DNA of 64,000 bases from Trifolium pratense (GCF_020283565.1 NC_060063.1:43732856-43796855), one strand, 5' to 3'; counted from the stretch's first letter, positions 21,858 through 33,019 are shown. Made by a program: numbers and translations. Notes: generated by a model from the sequence alone, not told the origin.

Positions 21858-21914
21858 AATCTATCGCTACAACTTAGTAACTAGTCTGGTTTATCAACCG
21901 TTTAAAATTGATCT

Positions 21915-22165
21915 CTATATCGGTCGTTAATAAATTTAGCATCCAATTTTTCAGCCACTTGGTCCTTGGATGAAACATGCAATAGATGCGGGATTCTCAA
22001 TTGAACCTTATCTTTCACTAAATGGCAGTCAATCTCAATGTGTTTAGCACGCTCATGAAATAAAGGATTGACAGCAATATGGACGGCTGTTTTTTTTTTT
22101 TTTTGATAAGCAATATATGGACGGCTGATTGATTATCACAGTAAATGATTAATGGTGAATGTGAA
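21915..22165 (-). mobile_element. Copia RNase H fragment
   Basis: On the minus strand: SPLIIYCDNQSA, then NPLFHERAKHIEIDCH and LLHVSSKDQVAE, the usual end of Copia RNase H. The frame is interrupted by a 25-base insert with a 13-bp target-site duplication (ATATGGACGGCTG at 22077-22089 and 22115-22127). The insert reads ATTGCTTATC plus an A run on the minus strand. No LTR was identified. Confidence 0.8.
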
Positions 22166-22272
22166 AAAGCTTATTGTCCGAAAAGACAACAATTTGCTTT
22201 TGTGCTAAAGCCTCGATGGCATGACTAAGGAAATTTTTGCGAATATCAGCACCCCTAAAGCTAACGAATTAC

Positions 22273-23644
22273 ATGACACTGTTTGATAAGTCCAATAAGT
22301 TAGCTTATAGCTTATTGGACTAGCTTATAAACTTGTTTGATAAAAATAAGAAGTGTTTGGTAACAAGCTTCTCTAACTAGCTTATAGCGTTTTTTGATAT
22401 GCTATTTCAACTAGCGTTTGAGCTTATAATTTATAGCTTTTTATATTTTATTCCATTTTTATCCTTATAATTTTCATTTTATTACTTTATTACCCTTATG
22501 TATATTAAAGAAACTGACTTGTCAAAGACAAAAGAAAAAGAAACCGCTCCACTACTCAGGCCACGTTTCATTTTAGTATCAGGGATGGGTAGCTCTTGCT
22601 TTCTTTGAATATTTTTTAATTGTATTGGATGGGGAGAATTATGTTCTCTTGTAATTTGTAAACTCTGATTGTTATCACTTATACTTATAGGCAAGGTTTT
22701 AAATACGGTCGCGATCACGCTCGCGTTAAGGATTTTGTGATTTTGGCTGTTACGGCTATTGCGTTATGAAATACGGTTGTCGCGGTGTGAATTAATCACA
22801 ATATCGCACAAATCTTATTAAAATTATTTGTACTATGATATATGTATAACAACTTAAATATGAGATAAATGTAAAGTTTTGAACTAGGAAAGAGTTAAAA
22901 AGATATAACACTTTATAATTTATGTTCATATTTGTACTAAAAATGTGATTTTTATGCATTTCTATTGGAAAAAACAGAAGTCTCTATCCATTAGCATTTT
23001 GTCGCGGCCGTATTGCGGCTGTATCGGTGTTTCGTTGCAGCTGTAACGGTGTTTCGGCGTGATTTTTTTTTTTCATCATATAAAAACGGTGAAAAATGAT
23101 AACGGTAGGCGCCAATACCTTTTTGTCGCGGCCTTTTTCGCGGTAACGAACCTTTATTTAAAATCTTGCTTATAGGCATCCCTTAAGCCTTTTATTTAAC
23201 AATATTGATTTCTCTTTGTTGTTGAAAAAAAAACATGAACGTACATGAGCTGATGTGGTGCAGAGGAGACACTAAAACAGTGAGGCGTGAGGGTTGCTGG
23301 ACGACGGCGGAGAGCGGTGGTGCTTCTTGATTATCATATTCATATTTTTTTGGCGGGGGTTGGGTAGGAGAGAAGAAATGAAGAGGAACAATATCGATGA
23401 AGATTAAATTATATTTTTTGTGTAAAAAAGTTATATTTTTGTTTTTTTGAAAATTAAATTATTATGTACTTTTTGATCATTTTATATTTATAATAGCTAA
23501 ATTTACCAAACACTCAATTTTAATAAGTTAGCTTTTCAGCTATAAGCTATTAGCTATCAGTTATCAATTATAAATTAACTTATCAGCTATAAGCTATCTT
23601 TTCAGCTATCAACTAGCTTATAGCTTATTTTTATCAAAAAGACC
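22273..23644. mobile_element. Outer MITE-like insertion in the copied TIR exon
   Basis: Compared with TNL1, the exon copy is interrupted here. The left end (ACTGTTTGATAAGTCCAATA) and the right end (AGCTTATTTTTATCAAAAAG) are roughly inverted, and AGCTTATAGCTTATT motifs occur near both ends. It contains the hAT element at 22692-23168. Confidence 0.65.
22692..23168. mobile_element. 477-bp non-autonomous hAT element
   Basis: Starts CAAGGTTTTAAATACGG and ends ATTTAAAATCTTG (inverted). The 8-mer CTTATAGG is duplicated exactly at 22684-22691 and 23169-23176. The interior is rich in CGCGGCCGTATTGCGGC-type sequence. A related element is at 34357-34764. Confidence 0.85.
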
Positions 23645-24261
23645 CATCATATTTTATTTAAGAAACATGGCTGGAAGGAGAAAATATCACAGGATATATA
23701 TGTAGAATGAACAATGCTTGTTTGAAATTAGATTTGGAATTATGCTTGCAGTTACTCCCCATGGTTTTGAAATAAGCAAGAGAGTGAGATAGTGTGTTGC
23801 TATTTGTGACCATAATGATTACTACTCTTTTATTATGATAATACTATTCAATTGGAATTCTGGTCCAACACCTTATGGACTATGGTTTTGAAGCTAATCT
23901 TGTCTTATGATTGAATTGAATATGTTTTTGACTAAAAATTTGAATATATGAATCAATACTTTGCAAACATTTTACAAGAATTAGATAATAATGATTGGAT
24001 ATAGTCATTAACTTAGACTCTCATAACTAAATTTAAATTTCGACTAAAAGAGATCTCACATTTAGTGTCAGTTGCTCGAATAAGATTATCTCCTATGAAC
24101 GTTTGTGACACTTTGTCGAATAGAGATTGATTGCTTGAAAATAGTATTTGGTTACCATAATAAAGAAATTCAAATACATAATAATAATAATAATCCACAA
24201 ATTCCCCTTGTGACCAAAGAGTACCAGGACAAGTACAATATAAGTACTGGTACTCTTTGAA

Positions 24262-24920
24262 TCGGACACAATTTGAAGGGTTTTGTAGATTTATTGATCG
24301 GGGCTTAACATAAGAATTTTTGAAGTTTCCAAAAATGAAAGATACAGATCAAGAAATTGAATTTCAGTTATTTGTGGAAACATATCAATTGGTACAACCC
24401 TCGATAAAAGAAAAATATGTTGTATATGAATCACTTACATATTCCTCAGAATTCTATATATCCGCGGGATTAATTTGGAAAAACAGTAAGACTATGCGAT
24501 AACAAATTATTTTTCTTGGAAACATTCCTCTAATGAATTTCTTGGGAACTTCTATAGTAAATGGAATACACGGGGTTGTAATCGTTCAAATATTGCAAAG
24601 CCCTCGTATCTATTATCATTCAGAATTGGACCTAACGGAAAATTTCAGTCTATACTGATTGGGGAGGAAGATTAGAGTTAAAAATGGATAGAAAAGCAAG
24701 AATACGGGCTCGTGTAAATAGGAAACAAAAATTATCTATTCTAGTTCTATCATCAACTATGGATTCAAATTTAAGCGAAATTCTTGAGAACGTATGCTAT
24801 CCTGAAATTTTCTTATCTTTTCTCAATGAAAAGGAGAAGGAAAAAATAGGGTCAAAAGAAAATGCTATTTTGGAGTTTTATCGACAATTTACTTGTGTAG
24901 GCGGAGATCCCATATTCCCC
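24262..24920 (+). pseudogene. rpoB: Nuclear insertion of plastid DNA: rpoB fragment (NUPT)
   Basis: The translated pieces match the N-terminal third of the plastid RNA polymerase beta subunit: [55 protein letters not shown], then [26 protein letters not shown] and [14 protein letters not shown]. In-frame stops (after FIDRGLT and after the [12 protein letters not shown] region) and shifts show decay, so it is an old plastid-to-nucleus transfer, not a gene. Homology stops abruptly near 24920. It abuts the duplicated TNL1 flank on its left. Confidence 0.93.
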
Positions 24921-25150
24921 AAGTATAGGCATGCATTTGGTCCGACACATATTTTTTAATTTTGTTTGTATAAATCTATAGCTTACTTTGTATTTTTACC
25001 AGCTTATAACTTAACGGTTGTCATTTTATATTTATAATAACTTAATTCCATCACTAATTTAACAAAACACTACAAAATTCAATCGATTGACATATTCACA
25101 ATAACCGTTATTCCGTTAACTATATTCGTTATAAACTAACTTTTAGTTGT

Positions 25151-25191
25151 ATGTCATCCTTTCGCGGGGGCCATGCTAATCTTCTCCGATA
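25151..25191 (-). ncRNA. U6 snRNA fragment (pseudogene)
   Basis: The minus strand contains GAGAAGATTAGCATGGCCCC followed by CGCGAAAGGATGACA, which matches the conserved core of U6 with few changes. The U6 5' hairpin and 3' end are absent, and no standard plant USE/TATA pair was seen upstream. It is a captured or retroposed scrap. Confidence 0.8.
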
Positions 25192-25260
25192 TAAACTACT
25201 TATATGGGTTATCCGCTATTTATTAGAGAAGATAGCCCATACATGATATTGATATGATAC

Positions 25261-26560
25261 ATTGAACGGCGCTCAATGGGAAGAAGAATCTTCCTACCTA
25301 CCCTTTCTCCACCGCCACACTCTCCGCCTCTCACCACCAACACGCGGACGACTTCGATGACAAGATCGTCCGTCTCTTCCTTCAAATCGATGTGGAACTC
25401 ACCGATTGGTTCGTCTCCCTCCACGAATCAACTCAATGGAACCTTCAGCATGCTCAGAGGAGATTCTGGATCCAAGTCAGAAGGAGATGGATTCGTTTCA
25501 TTACTCCTCCCATTTTGCTTCAAATTCAGGTTATCTTTCTACTAATGCGTTGTTTTGTTTTCACTTTTCATACTAAGCGTCAAATTTGCAATAACAAATC
25601 ATGTTTGTAAGAACAAATTTAGATAATGCAGTTTAAACTGCTAATTAATTACCTTTGGTTGAGGTTAATTAATTGATATATCAGATGTCAAAACTCACAT
25701 GTGGTAGATACCTGTGTCCGTTAACCATTTGGTTAAGAGTTCGAATGCGGATAGAAAAACATCTGTTGGGAGAGGTCAAGTGTCAACCTTAGTTACCTCG
25801 ATGGATTAGTTTTTGCAGTTGTGCGCTGAGGATACCTTGGTTTAGTAAAATAAAAGTAACTTGATTAATTGTAAATTTGGGTGTAGTTAACCATAACTTT
25901 TAATTACCACAATTATTTGATATTCAATTACATGTAGATTTGACTATCTGAAAAATTGTGATTAATCATGTCCAAGTTTGTGGTTAAGGTAGTTACGTCG
26001 TGGTTAATGAGTTTCGATGATGTTATATACATTAACCATTTACGGAAAGCAATTTGAATTCCGCTAACCACTTAAAGAAGTTGTTGCGAAAGTTGTCTAA
26101 ATTTGTTTGCTCAAATAACACAACTGATTTGCAATTTGGTTTCTATATGATGCTCATTGCTGTCTTTCTCTGAGATGCAACGTGTTTTGAATTTGGTGCT
26201 TTTTATAAACCTTTATGCCTGTGCATTGAATTGAATGTTGCAATCTGTGCATGTCATTCATCAGATTCTTTTGGTTATGATATGAGTTGGTGGAAAGAAG
26301 AGCATTTTAATGCATCGGATGTAGATGCAGATGGTTGGTCTACTAAACTTAGCCGAGTTCAATGAGTGAGCTTCTTTCTAATACTTGTTTGCTAGTTACC
26401 TGTTTGCACATGCACATGCACATTTACCTGCTGTGTTCATAGTTTTATCTAGGCTAATTTTTTGCATTTCTTTTTCTCAATGTTCTGTAGCTTTTCTTCA
26501 CCCGGCTGACAGCAATAACCCAAAGCTTTTCTACGATGCAGAAGTAAGGTAATCTAATCT
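25261..26560 (+). pseudogene. EF-hand gene copy B (broken)
   Basis: Exon 1 starts with the parental AATGGGAAG context at 25275, with frameshifts, and lacks the EF-hand loop 1 codons. Exon 2 is at about 26265-26366 and exon 3 at about 26490-26550 (with extra bases near CTTTTCTACGATG). Homology ends by about 26560, directly followed by an Alfin exon 1 in the opposite orientation. Confidence 0.85.
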
Positions 26561-26589
26561 TGTTATATTTTATAGTTATTAAAATTTTG

Positions 26590-26860
26590 ATTTGAAAAAA
26601 AAAACAGAGAATATTTGGTCTGTTAGATATACCAGTGGTGAGAGCTTTGATGAGACCAGCTTGGCGACCATGAAAATCTTGAAAGACCTCTTCGTCAGTG
26701 TGAGCATTATACTGTGTGCGTGAGTCCATTATAGCTTATCCTAGTATTCTTCTCAAATGAACTGAAAAAGCAAAATCAGAAGAAATTTTTGTTCATTTGC
26801 ATTGTTTTCAGAATTGGGGTTTCACTTTATACTAAGTTATTAAACATAGTAATTAATATA
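26590..26860 (-). pseudogene. Alfin-like exon 1 plus leader, minus strand
   Basis: Exon 1 (26729-26633, 97 nt) still reads MDSRTQYNAHTDEEVFQDF and GLIKALTT with a GTATAT donor. The leader lies to 26860. Downstream exons are missing. This version lacks the VSSKLEL insert of the complete gene and so is closer to the ancestral exon. Confidence 0.85.
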
Positions 26861-26899
26861 TTAATTTAAAACCATAATATTTTATAATAAAGTTATATA

Positions 26900-27400
26900 A
26901 ATTTAACTCCGCATTGATTATAAACACATCAGATTATTTATTTATACGATTTCATATAAAATAGACTTTTAAATAGGCTAAAGGGCCATACTCAAGTCTA
27001 AAATTAAACCTATGATAGACTAAGTCAAACCCAGGCCTTAATATTCATACCAGGCAGGCTTAGGCCTTGGATAGCCTAGCTCGTCCCAACCAATTCCCAC
27101 CCCTAATCACCATAAGGATGTGTGGTGTGTTAAAATGATGGCCGTGACAAGAAAAATTGCCGCCATTATCATACCGATAATCCAGCACAATAAAAATGTC
27201 ATTTACATTTGTACCCTTATGTATTTGCATTTTACTGGTACAATGTATTCTTTGCATTTAAATTTTTAATCAACAGAAGTCAAATATACTTAAATTTATT
27301 TTTATTCAAAGCGAATTATTTTTGACTTATAATCAATGCGGAGTTAAATTTATATAACTTTATTATAAAATATTATGGTTTTAAATTAATATATTAATTA
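26900..27400. repeat. Spacer repeat between head-to-head Alfin exon 1 copies
   Basis: Same repeat family as at 16680-17470. The Alfin leaders on either side (26860 and 27400) are inverted relative to each other. Confidence 0.75.
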
Positions 27401-29280
27401 ATATGTATAATAACTTAGTATAAAGCGAATCCCCAATTCTGAAAACAAAGCAAATGAACAAAAATTTCTTCTGATTTTGCTTTTTCAGTTCGTTTGAGAA
27501 GAATACTAGGATAAGCTATAATGGACTCACGCACACAGTATAATGCTTACACTGTCGTACAGGTCTTTCAAGATTTTAAGGGTCGCCGAGCTTGTCTCAT
27601 CAAAGCTCTCACTACTGGTATATCAAATAGACCAAATATTCTCTGTTTTTTTTTTGCAAATCAAAATTTTAAACTGTGTTCATTGTAAAGTAATGTGTAT
27701 GCTGAGCATTTCACATGGTTCTGTGCGTTTTCTTTTTAATTTTACTTAATTGGTCAACCGATTTTTCAAGTCGGTTTAGTTTCCTACAGGTAGTTGTTCC
27801 TGTGAAATTTGATTAGTTATTTTGGTTAAATGCAAGAATGTGTGATGTTTGTTTATATCGAGTATTTTACATGGTTCCGTGTTTTTTTTCTTTTTTTTCT
27901 TTTTCAATTATATGTTTAGCTGTAAATTTTAGTGTTTGAGTACCATTTGATAATTTTTTTTGGTTAAATGCAAGAATGTGTGATGTTTATTTATATCGAG
28001 TATTTGACATGATTCAATTTTTTTTCTTCTTTTTCAACTATATGTTTAGCTGAAAATTTTAATGTTTGGGTACCTTTTGATTTTGAACTTGCACAGTTGC
28101 ACTGTTTACAATATACTAGCTATGAAATATTTTAATGTTTTTTTTATATTTATTTTTAAATTTCATCTCATTTTGATTGGTGTAATAAACAATTCATGGG
28201 TTCTTGGGAAGGGGAGTTGACTTTAGTTCTTGAGAAATGGGAGTGTCTAATTTGAACTGAAACTACCATAGTGGTAGTGGATGTGGTTTATTAGTATTGT
28301 TTTTTATTTGAGATTTGGGTTGCTTTTTAAGGACCACAAGAGCATCTCCAATTTGGGGCATAGAGTTCCTCAACTCTAAGATCCTGTCTTTACCGAGTTT
28401 CACTGCTTGAGAACGGCAATGCGGCCGTTACATGAGAGGATAGATCTTCTACAAACAACAGGTTGTTTTGGATTGAAATAAATTGCTACAGTAAAATTAA
28501 TCGAGTCAAGTGCTAAAATAATCGGATAGTTACCTTTTCTCTTTTTTAACTAGAACAGAGGTTGACTGAAAATAACATATTTAAAATCTAGTAAGGTCAA
28601 CCCAAAATCAACATTCAACAGGGAAGGCGCAGTGCCATGGATAATGGACGCCATCAGCCACAAAATCTTAGGCACAGGGTGGGTGAGAAAAAGGGAGATG
28701 ACAGATGGTGAATGGCCACCTTGGCATGGTGGTGCAATGAGCTAGTGGTTATGACTTATGAGACGAGAGATGAGACACATTGAGAGAGAAGGATATATAT
28801 ATATATATATAGAGAGAGAGGGAGGGAGGGAGGGAGGGAGGGAGGGAGGGAGGGAGGGAGGGTGTCGTAATGTATTTTTTAACCAAAAAAAAAACCTTCT
28901 CATTTTTACACAAGACAATTCTTGTAATTAATACGAGGCAACTCTTTTTTAATTAATGTGACATAATTAAGGGAAGGGTATTTACCAATGGAGTAACAAA
29001 TGAGCAGATTGCTTAAAAGTGATGTGGCATTGTGAATGTTTAGATAAGAATCCAAAGCAGTTGTAATACTGTAGATGCTCTGAGAAAGTTGCCGTGTTGC
29101 CAAATGTTTTTCAATACATTTAACTCGGATTTGCCATGAACTCTTGTGGAGGCTATGCAATATGTTAACCTGCAATTGATATATGATGTGTTTCTTGTCG
29201 TTTTCTTTTTCCTCCTGATAATTTTCTTCATTTTCAATACATATATGACATTTTGTGCTTCAAATACAGTACTACAAAAT
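27400..29280 (+). pseudogene. Alfin-like exon 1 and intron 1, plus strand
   Basis: Exon 1 is 27521-27617 (97 nt, in frame, MDSRTQYNAYTVVQVF and a GTATAT donor). Intron sequence runs in parallel with 17775-19080 of the complete gene, to about 28380 and again from 28862 to about 29270. A roughly 400-bp stretch (28390-28795) has no counterpart in the complete gene. Exons 2-5 are absent. Homology switches to EF-hand flank near 29280. Confidence 0.8.
28795..28862. repeat. Compound microsatellite (TA)n(GA)n(GGGA)n
   Basis: TATATATA, then GAGAGAGA, then about eleven GGGA units, at the place where the complete Alfin gene has (GA)n. Confidence 0.95.
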
Positions 29281-29394
29281 TCAAGCATTTGACATAAGAT
29301 TATCGGTAATAAATTAACTTATCATACATCCCCTTTGCCGATGATACATGGAATAATTGCTATATGATACATTGAACGCAGGCAAACAAACGAA

Positions 29395-29945
29395 CAACTG
29401 ATCGGTGCTCAATGGGAAGACGAATCTTCCTACCCTTTCTCCACCCATGATCAATACAATCCACCGCCACACTCTCCGCCTCCCACCACCAACACACCGA
29501 CGAGTACGATGACAAGTTCAATTCTCACCAACAGGGTCGTCCATCTCTTCCCTTAAATCGATGTGGGCCACACCGATTGGTTCGTCTCCCTCCACGAATC
29601 AACTCAGTGGAATGTTCAGCAAGCTCAGAGGGAGATGGATTTTCGCGACGGATTCGTTTCATTTTCCGAATATGCTCCTCCCATTTTGCTTCAAATTCAG
29701 GTTATCTTTCTACTAATGTGTTGTTTTGTTTTCACTTTTCATACTAAATTTCAAATTTCAATAACAAATTATATTTGTAAGAACAAATTTAGTCAACGTT
29801 ACCTCAATGGATAATGGATTAGTCTTTGCAGTTGTGCGTGGAGGATACATTGGTTTACTATAAAAAAAGTAAATTGATTAATTGTAAATCTGGGTGTAGT
29901 TAGCCATAATTTTTAATTACCACAATTATCTGATATTCAAACTGA
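29395..29945 (+). pseudogene. EF-hand gene copy C: exon 1 only
   Basis: Exon 1 starts AATGGGAAGACGAATC near 29412 and ends at a GTTATC donor near 29697, with a short piece of intron. Frameshifts and loss of the loop 1 codons. Cut off at 29945 by the inverted Alfin segment. Confidence 0.8.
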
Positions 29946-29949
29946 AGAC

Positions 29950-30343
29950 TTCTCCTCTACTTGTTTCTTTGCAGCATCATTAACAACTTCCGCAGCATCG
30001 ACAACTTCCAATATTGTTGGCAGTCCATTGATCATATTGAAAATGTGCTCCCTGCATTACAATGCAAAACACATGTACATGGATGAACAAAAGAAAAAAT
30101 GATAGATAACTTAACAACAGATAAGATCTATGGTTAACACATGAAATACCTGTCAGATTTGTTAAACACAAATTGAGCTCCATAATAGAATGCAACGCCA
30201 AATAACCATGAATCGCTATGAGCGGAAACTAAGGACAGCCAATCTGTTTTTTGTATTCCAGACCTAGCAAAGTTAATGCCCAGGGAAGGCTCGGGAAGCT
30301 TTGATGGAATTTCTTCAGCAGGTAAATTGACTTTCCACTCCTC
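29950..30343 (-). pseudogene. Alfin-like exons 3-4, left arm of a large inverted repeat
   Basis: On the minus strand exon 3 reads [20 protein letters not shown] through [13 protein letters not shown] to a GTATTT donor (about 30149). Exon 4 (about 30050-29950) reads INGLPTILEVVDAA. It is inverted relative to the next feature with a 42-nt gap. Confidence 0.88.
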
Positions 30344-30385
30344 AATACAGACAAGGAAAACCTCTATCTCTACGGCTTTCCTAAT

Positions 30386-30787
30386 GAGGAGTGGAAAGTC
30401 AATTAACCTGCTGAAGGAATTCCATAAGAGCTTCTCGAGCCTTCCGTGGGCATCAACTTTGCTAGGTCTGGAATGCAAAAAACAGATTGGCTGTCCTTAG
30501 TTTCCGCTCATAGCGATTCATGGTTATTTGGCGTTGCATTCTATTATGGAGCTCAATTCGGGTTTAAAAAATCTGACAGGTATTTCATGTTTTAACCATA
30601 TCTTATTTGCGGTTAAGTTATCTATCATTTTTTCTTTATATATCTTTTGTTCATCCATGTACTCGTGTTTTGCATTGTAATGCAAGGAGCGCCTTTTCAA
30701 TATGATCAGTGAACTGCCAACAATATTAGAAGTCGTCGATGCTGGGGATGTTGTTAAAAAAAAAAAAGATGACAAGAAGTCTTCGGT
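30386..30787 (+). pseudogene. Alfin-like exons 3-4, right arm of a large inverted repeat
   Basis: Exon 3 (its ACAG acceptor just before 30350) runs to 30580 with a stop soon after GGAAAGTCAATTAACC. Exon 4 (about 30688-30787) reads ISELPTILEVVDAGDVV. Over the first 200 bases the two arms differ at about a dozen positions. The right arm ends directly against EF-hand exon 1 sequence at about 30795. Confidence 0.88.
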
Positions 30788-30794
30788 TTTCAGA

Positions 30795-31990
30795 TGGTCA
30801 AATCGATGTGGACCTCACCGATTGGTTCGTCCCCCTCCACGAATCAACTCAACGGAACCTTCAGCAAGCTCCAAGGGAGATGGATTTTCACGACAGATTC
30901 GTTTCATTCTCCGAATATGCTCCTCCCATTTTGCGTCAAATTCAGGTTATCTTTCTACTAATGCATTGCCTTGTTTTCACTTTTCATACTAAGCTTCAAA
31001 TCTGCAATAAGAAATGATGTTTGTAAGAACAAATTTAGACAACTTTCGTGACAATTTTTAGGTGGATAATGCAGTTTAAACTGCTAATTAATTACCTTTG
31101 GTTGGGGGTTAATTGATATATCAGATGTCAAAACTCACATGCGGTAGATACCTGTGTCCGTTAACCATTTGGTTAAGAGTTCCAATGCTGATAGAAAAAC
31201 ATATGTTGGGAGAGGTCAACCATAGTTACCTAGATCGATTAGTTTTTGCAGTTGTGTGCTAAGGATACATTGGTTTAGTAAAATAAGAGTAACTTGATTA
31301 ATTGTAAATTTGGGTGTAGTTAACCGTAACTTTTAATTACCACAATTATCTGATATTCAATTACATGTAGATTTGATTATCTGAAAAATTGTGATTAATC
31401 ATGTCCTAGTTTGTGGTTAAGGTAGTTACGTCGTGGTTAATGAGTTTCGATCATGGTATATACATTAACGATTTACTGAAAGCAATTTGAATTGCGTCAA
31501 CCACTTAAAGAAGTTGTTGCGAAAGTTGTCGAAATTTGTTTGCTCAAATAACACAACTGATTTGCAATTTGGTTTCTATATGATGCTCATTACTTTCTTT
31601 CTCTGAGGTGCAACATGTTTCGAATTTGGTGCTTTTTATAAACCTTTTATGCCTGTGCGTTGAATTGAATGTTGCAATCTCTGCATTTTATTCATCAGTT
31701 GGTGATTCTTTTGGTTATGATATGAGTTGGTGGAAAGAAGAGCATTTTAATGCATTGGATGTAGACGCAGATGTTCTACTAAACTTAGCCGAGTTCAATG
31801 AGTGAGCTTCTTTCTAATACTTGTTTGCTAGTTACCTGTTTGCACATTCACATTTACATGCTGTGTTAATATACGCTAATTTTTTGCATTTCTTTTTCTC
31901 AATGTTCTGTAGCTTTTCTTCACCCGGCTGACAGCAATAACCCAAAGCTCCTACGATGGTTGTGCAAGGCAGAAGTAAGGTAACTCTAAT
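30795..31990 (+). pseudogene. EF-hand gene copy D, fused to Alfin exon 4
   Basis: Exon 1 begins inside the parental exon (DVDLTDWFV-like region) at about 30795 and runs to a GTTATC donor near 30945. Exon 2 is 31699-31803 ([18 protein letters not shown], nearly intact). Exon 3 is about 31912-31978. Exon 4 onward is replaced by minus-strand Alfin exon 1. Confidence 0.85.
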
Positions 31991-32044
31991 CTTGTTATAT
32001 TTTATAGTTATTGAAATTTTGATTTGAAAAAAAAAAAAAAAACA

Positions 32045-32330
32045 CAGAATATTTGGTCTGTTAGATATACCAGTGGTGAGAGCTTTTTGATGAGACTAGC
32101 TCGGCGACCCTTAAAATCTTGAAAGACCTCTTCGACAGTGTGAGCATTATACTGTGCACGTGAGTCCATTATAGCTTATCCTAGTATTCTTCTCAAACGA
32201 ACTGAAAAAGCAAAATCAGAAGAAATTTTTGTTCATTTGCATTGTTTTCAGAATTAGGGTTTCGCTTTATACTAAGTTATTATACATATTAATTAATATA
32301 TATTAATTTAAAACCATAATATTTTATAAT
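32045..32330 (-). pseudogene. Alfin-like exon 1 plus leader, minus strand (second copy of the arrangement)
   Basis: Exon 1 is 32169-32071, with ATG present and reading MDSRAQYNAHTVEEVFQDF, but two extra bases in a T run shift the frame near its end. Leader sequence runs to about 32330. This repeats the layout seen at 26590-26860. Confidence 0.83.
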
Positions 32331-32530
32331 AAACATATTGAATCTATCATATAATAATTACTCTCTCTTTGTGTTCAATGATGCCATTTCAAATTGTTAA
32401 TCAGCAAGCCAATTTTTCATTTAATCCAAAAATTGTACAATCTGTCATAGGATGTAGCAAAAATTGCTCCATCTCAAGTATAATTTCCGACCTTAAGAGT
32501 AAGAGTAGTAGTTCGCTGATATATTTAAAC

Positions 32531-32959
32531 CAATGTTTTGAAAACCGGACCGGACCGGCCGGTCCGACCGGTTCGACCACGAACCGGTGCCCTCGGCGGT
32601 CCGGACGACTAGCAAGAACCGCTAGTCAGTGGAACCGGTCAAAAACCGGTGTGAACCGGTATGAACCGGTGTGAACCGGTGTGAACCGGTGAACCGGTGA
32701 ACCGGAAAACCGGCCGGTTTTTCTCTCACTTAAAAAAAAAAAAAAAAACTGATTTTTTAATTAAAAAAAACGATGGATTGAAATTGAAAGGTTAAAAAAT
32801 CAAAAATCTTTCCTTTCCAACCATAGACTCAAACACGTGAAAAAATTATATGAACGGTTCAATATAAACGGTTCAATAACGGTTGAACCGATCCGACCGG
32901 TTGACCCTTGAACCAGTTGTCACAACGGTTCGACCTCCGGTCCGGTTCTTAAAACATTG
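32531..32959. mobile_element. 429-bp hAT-type MITE with CCGGTT-rich interior
   Basis: Starts CAATGTTTTGAAAACCGG and ends CCGGTTCTTAAAACATTG (inverted). The 8-mer ATTTAAAC is duplicated exactly at 32523-32530 and 32960-32967. The paralogous position near 16620 (GATCTATTTAAACACG) is an empty site, so insertion came after that duplication. It contains a 10-bp minisatellite (GTGAACCGGT units, about 32647-32706). Confidence 0.9.
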
Positions 32960-33019
32960 ATTTAAACACATCAGATTATTTATTTACACGATTTCATATA
33001 AAATAAACTTTTAATTAGG

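Larger units (their letters stand above)
22165..24250 (-). pseudogene. Duplicated TIR exon and upstream flank of TNL1, split by nested insertions
   Basis: 22170-22268 and 23645-23795 are closely similar to TNL1 exon 1 (about 12720-12966), including the sequence for LARKQIVVFSDKK, RGADIRKNF and the N-terminal segment. 23800-24250 continues into TNL1 upstream DNA (13180-13650). The exon is cut by a 1.37-kb insertion, is truncated at its 3' side next to the Copia fragment, and has lost the region carrying the start codon. Non-functional. Confidence 0.85.

Noticed and set aside
24684..24959. Open frame of 91 codons starting [11 protein letters not shown]
   Set aside because: It is the decayed middle of the plastid rpoB insertion, not a nuclear gene.
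26454..26729. Alfin exon 1 on the minus strand as a 91-aa gene
   Set aside because: The frame beyond the GTATAT donor is intron. No downstream exons exist on that strand.
32640..32710. Possible CRISPR-like short repeat array
   Set aside because: GTGAACCGGT units are direct tandem repeats without spacers, inside a plant MITE.
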